DNA of 64,000 bases from Sipunculus nudus (lineage: Eukaryota > Annelida > Sipuncula > Golfingiida > Sipunculidae), in contig CM049314.1 of NCBI GenBank assembly GCA_026874595.1, positions 74,414,300 to 74,478,299 of the forward strand. Direction: 5' to 3'. How positions within the stretch are numbered: the first letter of the stretch is position 1; each line of letters opens with the position of its first letter. A program made the translations under genes and the position numbers. Shown one piece after another: positions 35,041 through 47,026 of this stretch. Under the pieces are notes generated by a model. That model did no database searches, was not told the DNA's origin, and saw nothing but the letters and a program-made list of their open reading frames with translations.

Positions 35041-36156
35041 TTCGGTTGGTTATGAGCATAGCATGGCTTTAGCTTTTAGCCTAACAACAAAATCTTCCAC
35101 ACAGGACACCATAACCTAATTTCATGTTCAAAGGCAATTTGCGTAGGCTCTCCCAAATTGTCCTTTGAGAGGATTCTTGGTCCAGTGGTTAAGGTTTGTG
35201 CCCTGTTAACGGCTGGACTACTACATTTGCAGGTCTCAAAAAAAGAAAGAATGCTTATAAATTCAAGAACAAGTTACCCATGGTTTATGACGCTCAGCCG
35301 ACTGACATGTTGACAAAATGCCCTAATACAACTAATATATATAAAATAGCGGCATCATCGTCATGCATATTAGCTTACGCTCATCAAGACCTATAAACAC
35401 ATCAAATTTGAAGACAATCCAACCAGCCTCTCCTTAGGAATCTTGCAATTTGTATTTTGCATTATTTCTGGGGTGCTCAAACATACCCAGAAACTCTAAG
35501 AACATGGGTCACATTGACCCGATTTCATGTTTCTGGGGAGAAATTTTAAGGAACTCTCAGAATGTCAAGTTAGAAGATTCTATGTCCAATGGTCATGATT
35601 TGTGCCTTGCTTTGGTTTCAAATTTTCAATATTCGGGGGGGGGGGGGGTTGCTTATTAGCCCCATAGCTCGGATAATATGGGTAACAGAGACCTCATTTC
35701 AGGATTCTAATGAGATTTTTTTTTACGTCTCTGGATGTCAAGTTAGAAAATTCTAGGACCAAAAGTAACGATTTGTGCCCTGATAAAGGACGACCGCATC
35801 TTTAAAGGTCTCCAAAAATAGAGAATTTTTTTTTTAAAGATTGAAAACAAGTCGCGCCACCAGTCTGCAGAAACTGATGAAACACTCCATGATCAATATC
35901 CATGCATAGAATCATGGCGATCAAGGCATTAGTTGTTCAGATACTTGAGCTGTTGCAACAAATTTTCCATTCTGGGGGGTACTTCGGAAACGACTAGTTC
36001 GAAGAATATGGGAATCAGAGAACTAATTTTAGGTTTTTAAAAGAGACTTTCATGGGCCTCCCAGCATGTCAAGATAGAAGAATTTAGGCCCAGTCCTAAC
36101 GATTTGTGCCCTATTAACAGATGACCACATCTTCTCAATTATAGAAAAAAAATGTA
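35041..36156 (+). repeat. Repeat family D, diverged units
   Basis: Typical phrases recur: 'ttaaggtttgtgccctg' near 35190, 'gacgctcagccgactgac' near 35290, a poly(G) run at 35635-35648, and 'gcgccaccagtctgcag' at 35853 with 'ccatgatcaatatccatgc'. It is non-coding. Confidence 0.75.
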
Positions 36157-36906
36157 AACAAGGGACCCATGGGACACGGCGCTCAGCTATTATATATAAT
36201 AATAAATATGATTTGGAAATGAGGCACATGCTGGTTTTGTCTGGTAATAAATAAAAGCTGTATTATGAGTTTTTGGTGTTTAGCGTATGTATGATTTTGA
36301 TAGTATCTTTGGCGAAAGGGAAGAGGACTGATTTCATTTATTCTATATTATAAGCAGCACATATAATATAAGAGTTTAACTATTTATTAAAATTTAATAA
36401 CAAATATTGTGCCAAATATAATTTTTATTAAAAATAATAAGAGAATCATATGATTTTTAAAAAATAAAATATAACTGATATGATTATTAAAATAATATTA
36501 TAGAATATATTCATGAATGCAATACTTTCATTTTTACCTGAATTCCCATTCTTATGCAAGAAATTTTATAATGATTCATATTCGTATTCAAAATCATTTG
36601 CAAAGTATTTGCACCATGTCTGGTATTTATTCAGTTAAAGCCAAACAAAGATGCTGAGAATCCAGAATATACAAAATTCACAAATTAAAATAAGATCATA
36701 AGTACCTGGTTTCATGGCTTTTATTTATATTAAAAAAATAAATGTATTATATATTCACTTTGGACTACTTTCACATCAATGCCGAATTTTGGATTCCTAG
36801 GTCTTACGGTTTCAAAACGTGCCAGTTTAACGGACGGACGGACGGGCAGCCGACGGACAAAGGACCACAACTATAGCTTAGATGACTTATAGTCAGCTGA
36901 GCTAAA
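36157..36906 (+). mobile_element. Repeat family B, copy 4 (internal deletion)
   Basis: It has the 5' end AACAAGGGACCCATGGGAC and CGCTCAGC. It keeps the 3' end 'cgacggacaaaggaccac', 'gatgacttatag' and TCAGCTGAGCTAAAAA. It is only 0.75 kb, so the middle, including the poly(G) part, is missing. This deletion derivative supports the boundaries assigned to the family. Confidence 0.72.
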
Positions 36907-37380
36907 AATCGAAACAATATAGGTATTGTGACTAGTCTGCAGAAACTGATGAAACACTTCTTGATCAATATCCATGCAAAGAATCATGGTAATCAATACA
37001 TTAGTTGGTTAGATGCTTGAGCTATTGTATCAACTTTTCAATTATTCTGGGTGGTATTTAGAAGCTCCATAGCTCAGAGGTTTTGGGTAACAGAGATCTC
37101 ATTAGTTTTCCAAGGAGACTTTTCATGGGCCTCCCTGCATGTCAAGATAGAAGATTCTAGGTCCAGTCGTTACGATTTGTGCCCTGTTAACGGTCGCACG
37201 GAAAGAAGGACAGACAGACAGAATGACGGACGGACGCCGGACAAAGATTGATCGCTATAGCTCAGATGACTTTCAGTCCAGCGGTTACGATTTGTGCCCT
37301 GTAAACAGATTAAAGGATGAAGGACAGATTGACCATTATAAATCAAATGACTGTCAGTCAGCTATATGGGAGGTAGTTAC
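36907..37380 (+). repeat. Repeat family D fragment
   Basis: It shows 'tagtctgcagaaactgatg', 'aatcatggtaatcaatac', 'tcgttacgatttgtgccctg' and the GACGG-rich end 'gatcgctatagctcag'. Confidence 0.75.
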
Positions 37381-37716
37381 CTCCTTCATAAAATGGAGGG
37401 TATACCTTCTTCAATATTTTATTGAAAATATATATATCACAAGAGATACTTTGTGTTCATCAGTAACATAAAAATGTATATTACATAATATGTACTAATC
37501 GTTGATTTAGTCGGTGAATCAGCATTACCATAATGCTTACCATTTTCAGCAAATATCTCAAAAGAAAGCATAATGGGGTATAAACCCCAGTTGCATATCT
37601 CGAGGCCCCAAGCCACAGAAAGGTCACGTTGTAACCAGAACGTTTGATTTGAACCCCGGTCTATTAGCTGAAACGTATAAGCACCAATCCAGTACACGTA
37701 AAACTGAAAAGAAACA
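37381..37716. other. Spacer
   Basis: No gene is recognised. The minus-strand frame over 37437-37805 crosses into repeat E and has no family features. Confidence 0.4.
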
Positions 37717-38205
37717 AAAGGCCTGTAAGTCACAGCACTCAGATTAACTTTATTTTGAGATAATTTTTTTAATATAAAATCCTGGCTGTCATGTTGACTG
37801 TGCACTATTATGGACTACAGGAAATATGCAGTAGTATCTCATCATCAAATTTTTGTAAAAGTATCATTATTTACACTATGTTAAAATACCTACTGGGAGA
37901 GTATGAAACCCTGTATATCTTGGAAAAAAGGAGAAAGTACAGATGAGCTTAAGTATAATGATAAGATCAATTTATAACCTGAAATGAAACACTTAGAAAA
38001 TATGTTTTTTTTTTCATTTGCAAATCAAGATTGAACAAAATTTGATAAGCATGTTCAAAGTTAAACCAAGCCAATTATTTAAATATTGTACTGTAAAAGA
38101 AATGGACATTTCTGGTCTAAAGTCATATCATACTGCACTAAGGAAACAAGGTCAGACCTTATGCAAATCTTTGTAATGGGATAAATGTCAGGTATAATCT
38201 TTCCC
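37717..38205 (+). repeat. Repeat family E-C, truncated copy
   Basis: It shares 'ggcctgtaagtcacagc', 'aaaatcctggctgtc', 'tagtatcattatttaca'-type phrases and 'aacaaggtcagaccttatgc' with 18441-19330, then stops abruptly near 38200. Confidence 0.55.
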
Positions 38206-38390
38206 TGATTACCGTTGATACGCGTTTTGCAGCCGCAGCCATTAAGTGAGTCTTGTAATCATCAATCCTAACTATTTTTTCTTGGGAAGGGATGCGGCTA
38301 TAAAACGCAGGCTTGGCTGAAATCACCCATGTTCGTCGGGAGTCAACCAGTACCTGACGCACGTGGGCGATAATCAGGATAAATTACAGG
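38200..38390. repeat. Short element with inverted ends around 'CCTGATTAYCG'
   Basis: The left side 'tttccctgattaccg' (about 38199) and the right side 'cgataatcaggat' (about 38368) are inverted to each other, and the interior is GC-balanced. It may be a MITE; no target duplication was confirmed. Confidence 0.4.
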
Positions 38391-40789
38391 CACGGAGTGA
38401 ATGCATCTATTACAATGCACTTGAGCAGAAATTGTATAATTGTTCTGTAATTTTATTTAGTGCTATCTTTTTATTTAATAAAATTACTATTTTACAAAAG
38501 TCTAGTTTTCCCTTTACAGTAGATATATATCTGTTACTTATAAGAGCCATTCATAAGACATGAGTGACTGGTAATGGTGGAAATATATGCGCGTCAGATC
38601 TGTGGTCGAATGTAAATTTATTGAAAAATGAATAATGCATGAAAAAAAAAAACCTCATGTGTATGTTTTACTTTCCTTTTTTTTTTAGTTTTATATAAGT
38701 TAGCGTTTCAGGGATCATCAAGGTAAGTGAAGTGCGTGTTTGAATGAAGAGGACGATCGAGACGAAAGATGGCTGACGAAAAAAGAAGATGCGGTATCAA
38801 CGTATTTTCTTTGTAAAGCCTTCAGATGTAATTAAAATATAGGAGACATAAATTTATGTTACTAATTTTAAGCAAGTGCTAGAGAAAGGATGAACTGGTG
38901 CCAAAATTACGTGGGATGTATATAGTGCATTGATAATGACTGTGTATTTTTCTTTTAATAACTTTATTATAACCTAAAATATGGGACATGTAAATGCATA
39001 CTTTAATAGTTCTTTTCACATGACTGATGTAAACAAACAAAAACGAAAAATAAATCCAGTTTTATTAATAACACATTGTTATCTATTCCAAAAATTAATA
39101 TAATCAACATTTTTACAATATAAAGCCAATCACTCTATCTTTCCATTTAACCTACGAATAAACTTCTCTACATATATACATTACCTCATGAAAAGCAAAT
39201 GTGTGGTATTAAATATAATTACAATTCACCTAGGTATATACATGACAACTGATATATTTTCAGTTTGTAAACATATATGCATGAGTCTACATTAAGACAT
39301 TTTCATTGATTATGTTACCTGTTATGAAGGACGAGCGACGTCCTCAATTTTCAAGATGGCGTCCGTCGGACTTACCGCTCGATAGACATCGTGCTTTGAC
39401 AACTTTCAGAATATGTTTTGAACCTACGATTTCGTTCATGCTTATATAACTGATGTTGTTCACAACTTTCATTTAAAGGTTTCTTTTCTTTCCCTGTTGT
39501 TTCTATGTACGTCATCACAAAGAGTACCGTTGGCCGATCATTTACTTTGATGTTGACTGATGTTTAATGAGCCAGGGCACCAGCTTCCCTATGCCCAGTA
39601 CACCCTCCTATGTTAAGTGATGCATCCTAAGTTGACATCGTAGCCCAGATCGACTTCGTCATGGATGAGCCGTCAGAAACCAAACAAAGTGTCAGCAATT
39701 GTAATTGAGTAGATCATGTTGGTCAACGAATTAGACAAACAAAGCCAAAAAAACACCCGCAGAGTTACACGCAGGTACTTTTCTCCAAACGGTCATGCCT
39801 GGCTGGACATTTGCATGCAAGAGCGTTTAAGTTTTCGCAAACTGCCCGGGGACAAAATGTGACGATAATTTGGTGCGGCCTTTAAGCAAGGTTTTAAGTA
39901 TTTTAACTCTGGGGAATTTTCCTGGACGGTATTTAACGAACATGGGGTGCGGCCGCAAAACGCGTATCTATAACTGACCATTATGTAGTAGGATTTGACA
40001 GGTATCACCGGACTCCCTAGGTAGCTCCCAGACAGGTAATACCGGATTCCATAGGTCACCCCCTCCCCATCCCCATCCCCCGAATTTGGCCACTTAACCA
40101 GGTTCCAGACATGTGCAGAAGATCGTTGATATGGTAAACCAGAAGATGAGCTGATTCATATAAAGGCAATTATTATCGTCTGAAATCTGAGGTCTTACCT
40201 GCCATCGGACTCTTTCAGGTGCATGGGCAACATATAGTTTACACATATGAGCGTCTAAACGCTCATACCTGGCGTGAGGATAAAAATTTTGTCACATAGC
40301 TGACAATTTAATTGGAGCAGCCTTGCTCCCTCTTGCCCGGGATGTATATTTTTAGGCAGTTTTCGGAATAAATATTGTTGCTTTTACCAATTTCTGGCTG
40401 AGATCAGGTTAATTTTGACAGTATTATGTCCTTTGCCCTTTCATAAGTAATCCCTTTAAGTTTTGCTAAATATTTTTGATAAAAGCCCTCTGACCGTGAC
40501 ACTTAACATTTATCCGCATTCAATCTGTTATGTTTCGTTTTCTCGACATTCACTGTGTTCGTAAACAATATTCCCCACTTTCGGCATGCATTCCTAATAC
40601 ATGAGTCACAGACCCTTTTTCCTGCCGCTTCACATATGCAGCCCTTCATATAAACCTATACTGATATTTCCCAAATCATGTTCACTTATTTATCTTACTT
40701 AGTTATACCAGAAAAAGCTGCTACCAGCTTTCCTTCAAAGTACTAAAATTAATCAACGAAATAACTATTTTTTGTGAAGCACTTTAACC
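38391..40789. other. Unassigned stretch with a GC-richer patch at 39.3-40.1 kb
   Basis: 38391-39300 is AT-rich with nothing recognised. 39300-40100 is richer in CpG and holds 'caagatggcgtccgtcgg' (39351), a start-codon-like context that stops after nine codons, and 'ggtgcggccgcaaaacgcg' (about 39945). It could be a promoter or 5' exon of an unrecognised gene, but I see no open frame that proves it. Confidence 0.35.
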
Positions 40790-40925
40790 CTGCTTATGAC
40801 TTCAGTTCACTGAGGGTCACATGGAATGACAGTGATTAATTTAGTGAGAGTTTGTCTTACTGAGAGTCACTTGGACTTTCAGTGATAAATTTTATGGGAT
40901 TTTGTCTCACTGAGAGCCAGTTAGA
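40790..40925. repeat. Short tandem repeat, about 58-bp unit
   Basis: Two to three copies of 'actgagagtcacttgga..ttcagtgat.aatttta.tg' lie directly before the hairpin at 40947-40993. Confidence 0.6.
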
Positions 40926-40946
40926 CCCGACCGTGGTGGACCACCT

Positions 40947-40993
40947 GTTCTTTGTTCCTAAAACTAGCTAAAGGAATTATAGGAACAAAGAAC
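40947..40993. other. Perfect 14-bp inverted repeat (hairpin)
   Basis: GTTCTTTGTTCCTA (40947-40960) is repeated as TAGGAACAAAGAAC (40980-40993) with a 19-base loop. No gene is near enough to explain it as a terminator. Confidence 0.9.
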
Positions 40994-41374
40994 ACCCAGA
41001 GACTCTTTATTTTACTTTCTTTAATCTGTTGCCACTTTTAGCTTTGGTCAATTTCAAACGGAAATAATAGACTGAAAGCAAAGCTGCAAAGCCTTTAGCA
41101 CCGATTTAACCCTTAATTATAATGAAATCAGTAACTTCTGGCAATAGAAAAATCCAAGTGCAAAGTGTTAATGAAATTAAGCACCTGTCATGTTACTACT
41201 GTAGTTAAGACCATAACTGGATAACTTGAATTCAAACATAAGCCTGCTCACCGGCCTTCCTTGTGAATTGTAAAGCTTTAAAAAGAGAAAATCAATATTC
41301 AGATGGTTGCATAAGCAAAAAGCTGATAATATATTTTCACAGAAAACTTTTGGGTCACTGAAATATGAAAATCA

Positions 41375-42365
41375 ATAGAAACATGAATGGGGAGGAAATG
41401 TTTATTGGTGTCATGGTTCAAACCAAAGCAGGGGAGTGGCCATACTAATTAAAAATACTTTAAATATTAAATGTACTCAGGATATATATATCCAAGGCAG
41501 AGTTATCATATTAAAAGCAGAAATTGAAGGAGCAGATTATATTTTATTGAATGATTATGCTCCAAATGTTGCCGGAAAAAAAATTTTATTCTACACTCAG
41601 AGATAAATTGAGAGCCATACAGTGTGAAGCAGATGCAAATAATATTATCGGGGGAAATATGAATTGTATTTTAAATGATGTACTTGTCAGAAAGGGAGTT
41701 ATAGGAGGAATCAGGAAAAATGTAGTCGATGTTTTATATCAAATAATGAATGAATATGATTTATGTGATGTGTGGAGAATAAAAAATCCAGGTACGAAAC
41801 AGTTAACATGGAATCGTAAAAATCCATATATATATATAGACGACTGGACTATTGGTTTGTCTCCAGAACTCTTCTGGATGTTATAACTACAGTAACCATT
41901 GGATTCTCTAATCATAGTGACCACAACCCAGTTAATCTTACAATAAGTAGTCAGAATAAAACTAAGAAAGGAAATGGATTTTGGAAATTAAATACATCTT
42001 TCCTTAAAGAGGAGGCATACATTAACTTGATTATGAATAAAAAATCACACTGGCTTGAAGATGTTGCTGCAACATCAGATCCCAGAGTAACCTGGGAATA
42101 TTTGAAATATAAAATAAGACAGGTATCAATAAAATACGGTAAAGAGAGAGCTAAGAAAAATAAAGACCGAGAAAATGCATAAGAAGAAAGTATTAAAGGT
42201 TTACAGTCTCAAATTGGATCAACATTTATGACAAAAAATTAGAAAATCTTGAAAAAATATTGATAAAATTAAGCAGGAATTATAGACGGGGCAGAATTTC
42301 AGAAAATGTCCATATTTAAAGTCCTGGAGGCAAATCGTGTTAAAGCATGGCATACAGTCTTCTCA
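41375..42365 (+). pseudogene. LINE (non-LTR retrotransposon) endonuclease fragment
   Basis: This reads as the APE-type endonuclease of a LINE ORF2, broken by frameshifts. In order: VYWCHGSNQSRGVAILIKN; ILLNDYAPN; in the frame of 41551-41886 IIGGNMNCIL (usual GGDWN) and DVWRIKNPGTKQLTWNRKNP; after a shift RLDYWFVSRTLL; and SNHSDHNPVNLTI with the catalytic SDH. It is followed by the linker GFWKLNTSFLKEEAYINLI. The 5' part of the endonuclease and the whole reverse transcriptase are absent. The residue pattern fits the L1/Tx1-like group. Confidence 0.85.
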
Positions 42366-42429
42366 GGGGTAATGAATGGTGCTGAATCATAATCTGCTGT
42401 ATGCCCAGCGCGAAAATGAAGGCAAATGC

Positions 42430-42830
42430 CTCAATTGATGGTTTCCATGGCAACCTTGAATAATTTTTGCGGAATGATGATGTTTAAGAAAATGGTTATA
42501 ACATGGTTAATTTCATACATAAATCAGTGGAATAAACTGCAAAATATTGCAAACTGAAATGTTATTCGTTTAGGTGCAGTGATATGACATTGCAGAATTT
42601 GCATATTATGCTGTATGCAAATGCATGCAATTTTTTGGGGTCAAAAGTTCTACTTTTTTTTCTTGAACCATATCTTTAAATCCATTTATCTTTTAAAATA
42701 CAACTTCCCCTTTGCGTTTTATTTATTCAAGTGAAAATGCACATTAATAGAGAAAGAAAAGTAAGGGTATTTCTGATTGCCATATCATATTTGGATAATA
42801 ATGAATATTCATGTCACCCTATCGCAATAT
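42430..42830 (+). repeat. Repeat family F, copy 1
   Basis: It aligns with 43320-43446 continued at 53872-54140: 'gatggtttccatggca', 'catacataaatcagtgg', 'atgacatt.cagaatttgcat', 'aatgaatattcat'. This copy is uninterrupted where copy 2 carries the 10.4-kb insertion and so serves as a paralogous empty site. The small open frame 42731-42985 is probably incidental. Confidence 0.6.
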
Positions 42831-43319
42831 CATTTTCTAGGTTATTTCACAGGCCCTGTTTAGACATGGATATATTCTTAGGCCATCAATTCCTTCGAGA
42901 GCTTTCCTCAGAATGCAGATCTTTTACCTCTTACACAAAAGATGAGAGTCACATTCATGATTTTTTTTCACTTTTGTCAGAATAATTTGCATATTTTGCA
43001 TAAATTTGCTTAATTAAGTAGATGATCGGGTGTCCTATATAATCATTTTAAAATGTATTATGATCACTTAAAAATTATAATTTATGCAAGTGTTTTTAGT
43101 TTCTATTTCATTAAGGTAAGTTTAATTTGCATATTGAATGTTAAATGGTATAGATCCATAGAGTAAAGGAGAATTTTTGGACATGCTGACCTATAATGTC
43201 CGTCTTCTTTCCGTCCGCCCATCCTTGCCATTAGCACCAATTCGTAACCATCCTATTTCATTGTGAGGTATTGTTATAAATCAAAACCTGTAGTATACCC
43301 AACTGGAAAATGGTTGAAG
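42831..43319. other. Unassigned AT-rich spacer
   Basis: No gene. 'gtccgtcttctttccgtccg' near 43199 is an inverted GACGG-type repeat end. Confidence 0.4.
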
Positions 43320-43446
43320 AAGACTAAAAAGTGATGGTTTTCATGGCACCCTATTGGAAATTTACAATAATGCTAATTTTAAAGAGACTGTTATAATTCT
43401 GTTGGTTTTATACATGAAACTTTGAAATAAACACCAAAATGTAGCT
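43320..43446 (+). repeat. Repeat family F, copy 2, left part
   Basis: It is interrupted at 43446 by the 10.4-kb element and continues at 53872. See copy 1 at 42430-42830. Confidence 0.6.
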
Positions 43447-43721
43447 TACACTCTAAAAACGGATTGGTTGAAACAGCTACCAATTTAATTGGTTGAAGCA
43501 GATATTGGTTAAAATCAACCAAATATTGTTTGAGTAGAGCCCTGAATATTGGTTGACGCCGACCGCGGCCAATTGGTTGCCCGCAAACTGATAATCTGAT
43601 ACAAAGTAACATTTAGATTTGTTTCTGACACGGGGGCACGTGCGCGATCGCCTTTCCTCATTGGACGCTGCATAGGAGCTGCGTGTTTGTCCACGTGTTT
43701 TGTAGCGTCTTTTAGTTCAAC

Positions 43722-43794
43722 ATGGACAAATTTGTGAAGAAGATACTTGAAAAGTTGAAGCAGGAGCAAGGGACCTGGGTGTTTTTCACAGGTC
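43722..43794 (+). pseudogene. Possible first exon of the 10.4-kb element's gene
   Basis: ATG follows a GC-rich, promoter-like stretch (43600-43720, with CACGTG at 43637 and 43692). It encodes MDKFVKKILEKLKQEQGTWV then FFTGHKK before a plausible donor GG|GTAAGG. The peptide is lysine-rich and probably helical; I do not recognise it. Being the first open ATG inside the left terminus, it may start the spliced gene whose later exons are at 47027-51117. The link is inference. Confidence 0.4.
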
Positions 43795-44261
43795 ATAAAA
43801 AGGGTAAGGCTTATTTTTCTGGTAAGATTTCACTGGCTTTGTTATTTCATTTGGCTGTAAAGTATTTTTAGAACTGACTTTAACCAGTGTATTTAGTTTA
43901 AAACCGACACGCTAAATTCATTGCCGTCATGATCGATTGATGATGTAAAAAAAATTAGATCACTTCATTAGAATCCAATAACATCTTGCATATTCTAAGT
44001 CATTTGATTCTAAAAATGTTCATATTCCAAAGAGAAAATGTTCTTTTATTTTTTTGTACCCTTCTTAATTTTTCTTATGAATATGAAGCAGTGTTTTGGT
44101 GTAAATAAAAATTAATGGCTGACTGTTCTGCCACAGGGAGCACGATACGAAGGGAAACCATGCATGCTGTCAAATAGTGCGCATGCGCAGACTAAATTTA
44201 TTTGTTTGACAGATGTTAGAAGAAACAGAGGCGTGGCCCGTGGGAACATCATTTCTTTGAA

Positions 44262-44268
<7 letters not shown>

Positions 44269-44298
<30 letters not shown>

Positions 44299-44320
44299 CA
44301 TATATAATATATATTGGTGA
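44269..44320. repeat. (AT)n-rich microsatellite
   Basis: Interrupted TA runs; a second, longer run is at 44442-44500 and more lie near 44815-44910. Confidence 0.9.
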
Positions 44321-44436
44321 CAAAAATCCTATAGGAAATCTTTACAGAAGGACACTAACCTTGGGCTAAGTTGGCCCATACAAAATGTTTAAGAAAAAAT
44401 ATAGAGATTTCACGTAATTTTACACAATTAAAATAT

Positions 44437-44441
<5 letters not shown>

Positions 44442-44500
<59 letters not shown>
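44442..44500. repeat. (AT)n microsatellite
   Basis: About 28 TA units. An apparent Tyr-Ile protein in this region is only this repeat translated. Confidence 0.97.
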
Positions 44501-44502
<2 letters not shown>

Positions 44503-44576
44503 GCATATGGGCAAAACTATTCCATTAAATTGCCCCCACCCCAACTTTCAATTTTTGTGTGGGGTTTGTCTGTGTG

Positions 44577-44604
44577 TGGGGGGGTGGGGGTGGGGGGGGG
44601 GGGG
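44577..44604. repeat. Poly(G)-rich block
   Basis: 'gggggggtgggggtgggggg'-type run of about 28 bases with only isolated T, capable of G-quadruplex formation. Confidence 0.9.
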
Positions 44605-44863
44605 AGGTGGCGGCTTCGGTTCCAATAACTTTAATATGCCATATGCCCCTTCCAATAAATATTTAAATGTTTAATATGAATAAAAATTAAGTACAAATAA
44701 AATGAAATATTAAAAACATGTTTGTGTGACGTCACAGGACTATAAAACAAATATATTCCTTTATAAAATAACATTAAAACAGTAACATCTTCAAAAGATA
44801 TTTTAAATGAATATATATTTATATATATATATATATATGCTTTATAAGTATATACTAAATAAG

Positions 44864-44896
<33 letters not shown>

Positions 44897-45546
44897 TATA
44901 GTGTATATATAATATTGATATGTGTGTTTATATATGTTTATATTGTCTTATATATATTGTCTTTTCACAGGCTTTCTTATTAATTGTTGGTGTGGTCCAA
45001 TTTAAGTTTCATCATTTTACACAGCATGTTCATTTCTTTCGGGTCACCCTGTGTTCTGTGTGCAGGAAGACCCTGGCCGCTTGGAATAAAAGGGTCAAGG
45101 CCAAGAAGTCATGGGTCAGATAAAACCCAAATCATGTCTTTTTCAGTGCAAATGTAAACCTGACTCAAACGACTTGCAAGAATAATGATTTATTTACCTA
45201 GAACATGATCAAGGTAAGAGGAGGCAGGTTTTGCCTATATTTTATTGGAGACCCAACAGGATTTAATCCAATTCCAGTGAGAATACCAACTTGTCAGCTT
45301 CTCAGTGCCATACCATTTATTCCTTTCATTCTTTAACAGTGGAACTTGAACATCATTGCAGTGGCATAAGACCAGTTAAATAGTTACATGGGCCAACACA
45401 CCTTTGGTGCAGAGAATACCAAGTGCGAGCGTACATGTTTGGTCTGAGAGAGCATGTCACGCATAACTGAGCAGGGGCTGAAGTGCTGGACATGCATGCA
45501 CCGTCATGTTTTTTTTTCATGAATTATCAAACATAGGTAGGGCAAT

Positions 45547-46509
45547 GCATGAATATTTTATTCAGAAAATACAAGGCCTCAGGCCCATTTTTCCATAAGT
45601 GCATGCATAATACAGTATCAATGAGTGATAAATATAAAAAAACACAGTTTAACAAATAAACTTTAAGTACATGCATTCAATAGTATTAACATATTTTTCA
45701 CAAAGAGGTCATTTCTATAATATACAAATCATATACAGATGTATTTGTATGCAGTTAACATTTAAGTGCTCAGATTTTTATAAATGATAAATCCTTTTTC
45801 AAAATAGGTTTCAGTAAATTAACTTCAATGTTAAATAAGAACAATCATAAATACCTTAATATTAACTTATACTTGATCATTTCTTCTTTTAAAAGCATAA
45901 TAAACAAAAGCTGCTAAATTATTAATGACAGAAGGATTTTTTTTTACATAAGTAAAACAAAAGAAAATTCTCCTAATTTTAAAAGAAAATGGTCTCTCTA
46001 ATCATTATATAATGGACACTTCATTATGAAATGATATTCAGTTTCAACTAAATTTTCACCATGTTTTAAACAATAGGTACAGTTTCTCTCAGTCCAGTGT
46101 ATCTTATCATGTCTTCCTTTTTCAATTTGCAAATTATGTTATGAACATCATAATCTAGCTAAACTGGTTTTATAATTATTATTTTTCACAACATTTAAAT
46201 ACATTTCCCTGGTTAAGAGTGATTTAAACATGGAGCATGATTCTAAACGTTTATTAATTGAAATGTTATTCGACCATTCTTGCAAATAAATGTCTTTTAA
46301 TCTTTGATGTAGCTCTGACAGAAACAATTGTGTATCCCCTAAATCCTGCAATATCCAAGTGTAACCAAAACCTAATGAAAATAATAAATTTTTAACTTTC
46401 GTAGCCCAAGTTTTCCTTCCCAGTTCATCAAGACGGCATAATTTACCGTACAACTGTTTAGGATACCTATTTGGTGTCATTCTTAATATTTTGGTCCAAT
46501 ACTTAAAAA
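45547..46509 (-). mobile_element. 5'-truncated LINE 3' fragment with 14-bp flanking duplication
   Basis: The minus-strand frame from 46522 down to 46148 encodes the C-terminal ORF2 region: YWTKILRM, LYGKLCRLDELGRKTWATKV, LLFSLGFGYTWILQDLG and ELHQRLKDIYLQEWSN. After a stop it continues with the CCHC-type zinc motif CTYCLKHGENLVETEYHFIM and KCPLY around 46010-46090. ATAGGTAGGGCAAT occurs exactly at both borders (45533-45546 and 46510-46523), consistent with a target duplication. No poly(A) tail is evident. It lies inside the 10.4-kb element. The group resembles the L1/Tx1-like endonuclease fragment at 41.4 kb, but they do not overlap, so relatedness cannot be tested here. Confidence 0.8.
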
Positions 46510-46577
46510 ATAGGTAGGGCAATTCAAATAAGGAAACTTACAACGGTATTAAAAAAATATACCGGTATGTGTATTTA

Positions 46578-46643
46578 ATATATATATATGTGTGTGCATG
46601 TGTATTTTATATATATATATATATATATAATTATATATATATA
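46578..46643. repeat. (TA/TG)n microsatellite
   Basis: Compound TA/TG run. Confidence 0.9.
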
Positions 46644-47026
46644 ATCACTTAAATTACAAGTTGGTGCAATATGACATGAAGCCAAGTTGTTTTCCATGTG
46701 TGCACAATGTGTTCAAAAATAAAAGGTTCCCCTTCTTCTATTAAACAGTACAAAATTGTTTTCCCCTTTAAAGAAAAAATGTTCCATTTCTTGAAAAATA
46801 GAATAACTCTTGGTAGTAAGTATTAAAACAGAACAGTTCACTGGTAAAGTGGAAACTATTATTTTAGTAGAAGTAGTTTTAATAAGTAGTTATTCTATTA
46901 TGACTTGTTTTCCTGCAAAAAAAATGCAAATTGAATCCCAATGAATCAGCTCTGCCTGGGGCCTGCTTAATACAGATTCATACGGTATATATAGTATTTC
47001 TGAGTACCGGTAATTTTATGTTACAG

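Noticed and set aside
22352-37380. Regularly spaced repeats resembling a CRISPR-like array
   Set aside because: The 335-bp units are homologous throughout, not short repeats with unique spacers, and the genome is eukaryotic.
37437-37805. 122-codon minus-strand frame
   Set aside because: It overlaps repeat E sequence, shows no domain or family pattern and no splice context.
39793-40059. 88-codon minus-strand frame with several Cys
   Set aside because: No domain spacing or family is recognised, and no start or splice support is seen.
44371-44628. Open frame with a long Tyr-Ile run
   Set aside because: It is a translated (AT)n microsatellite.
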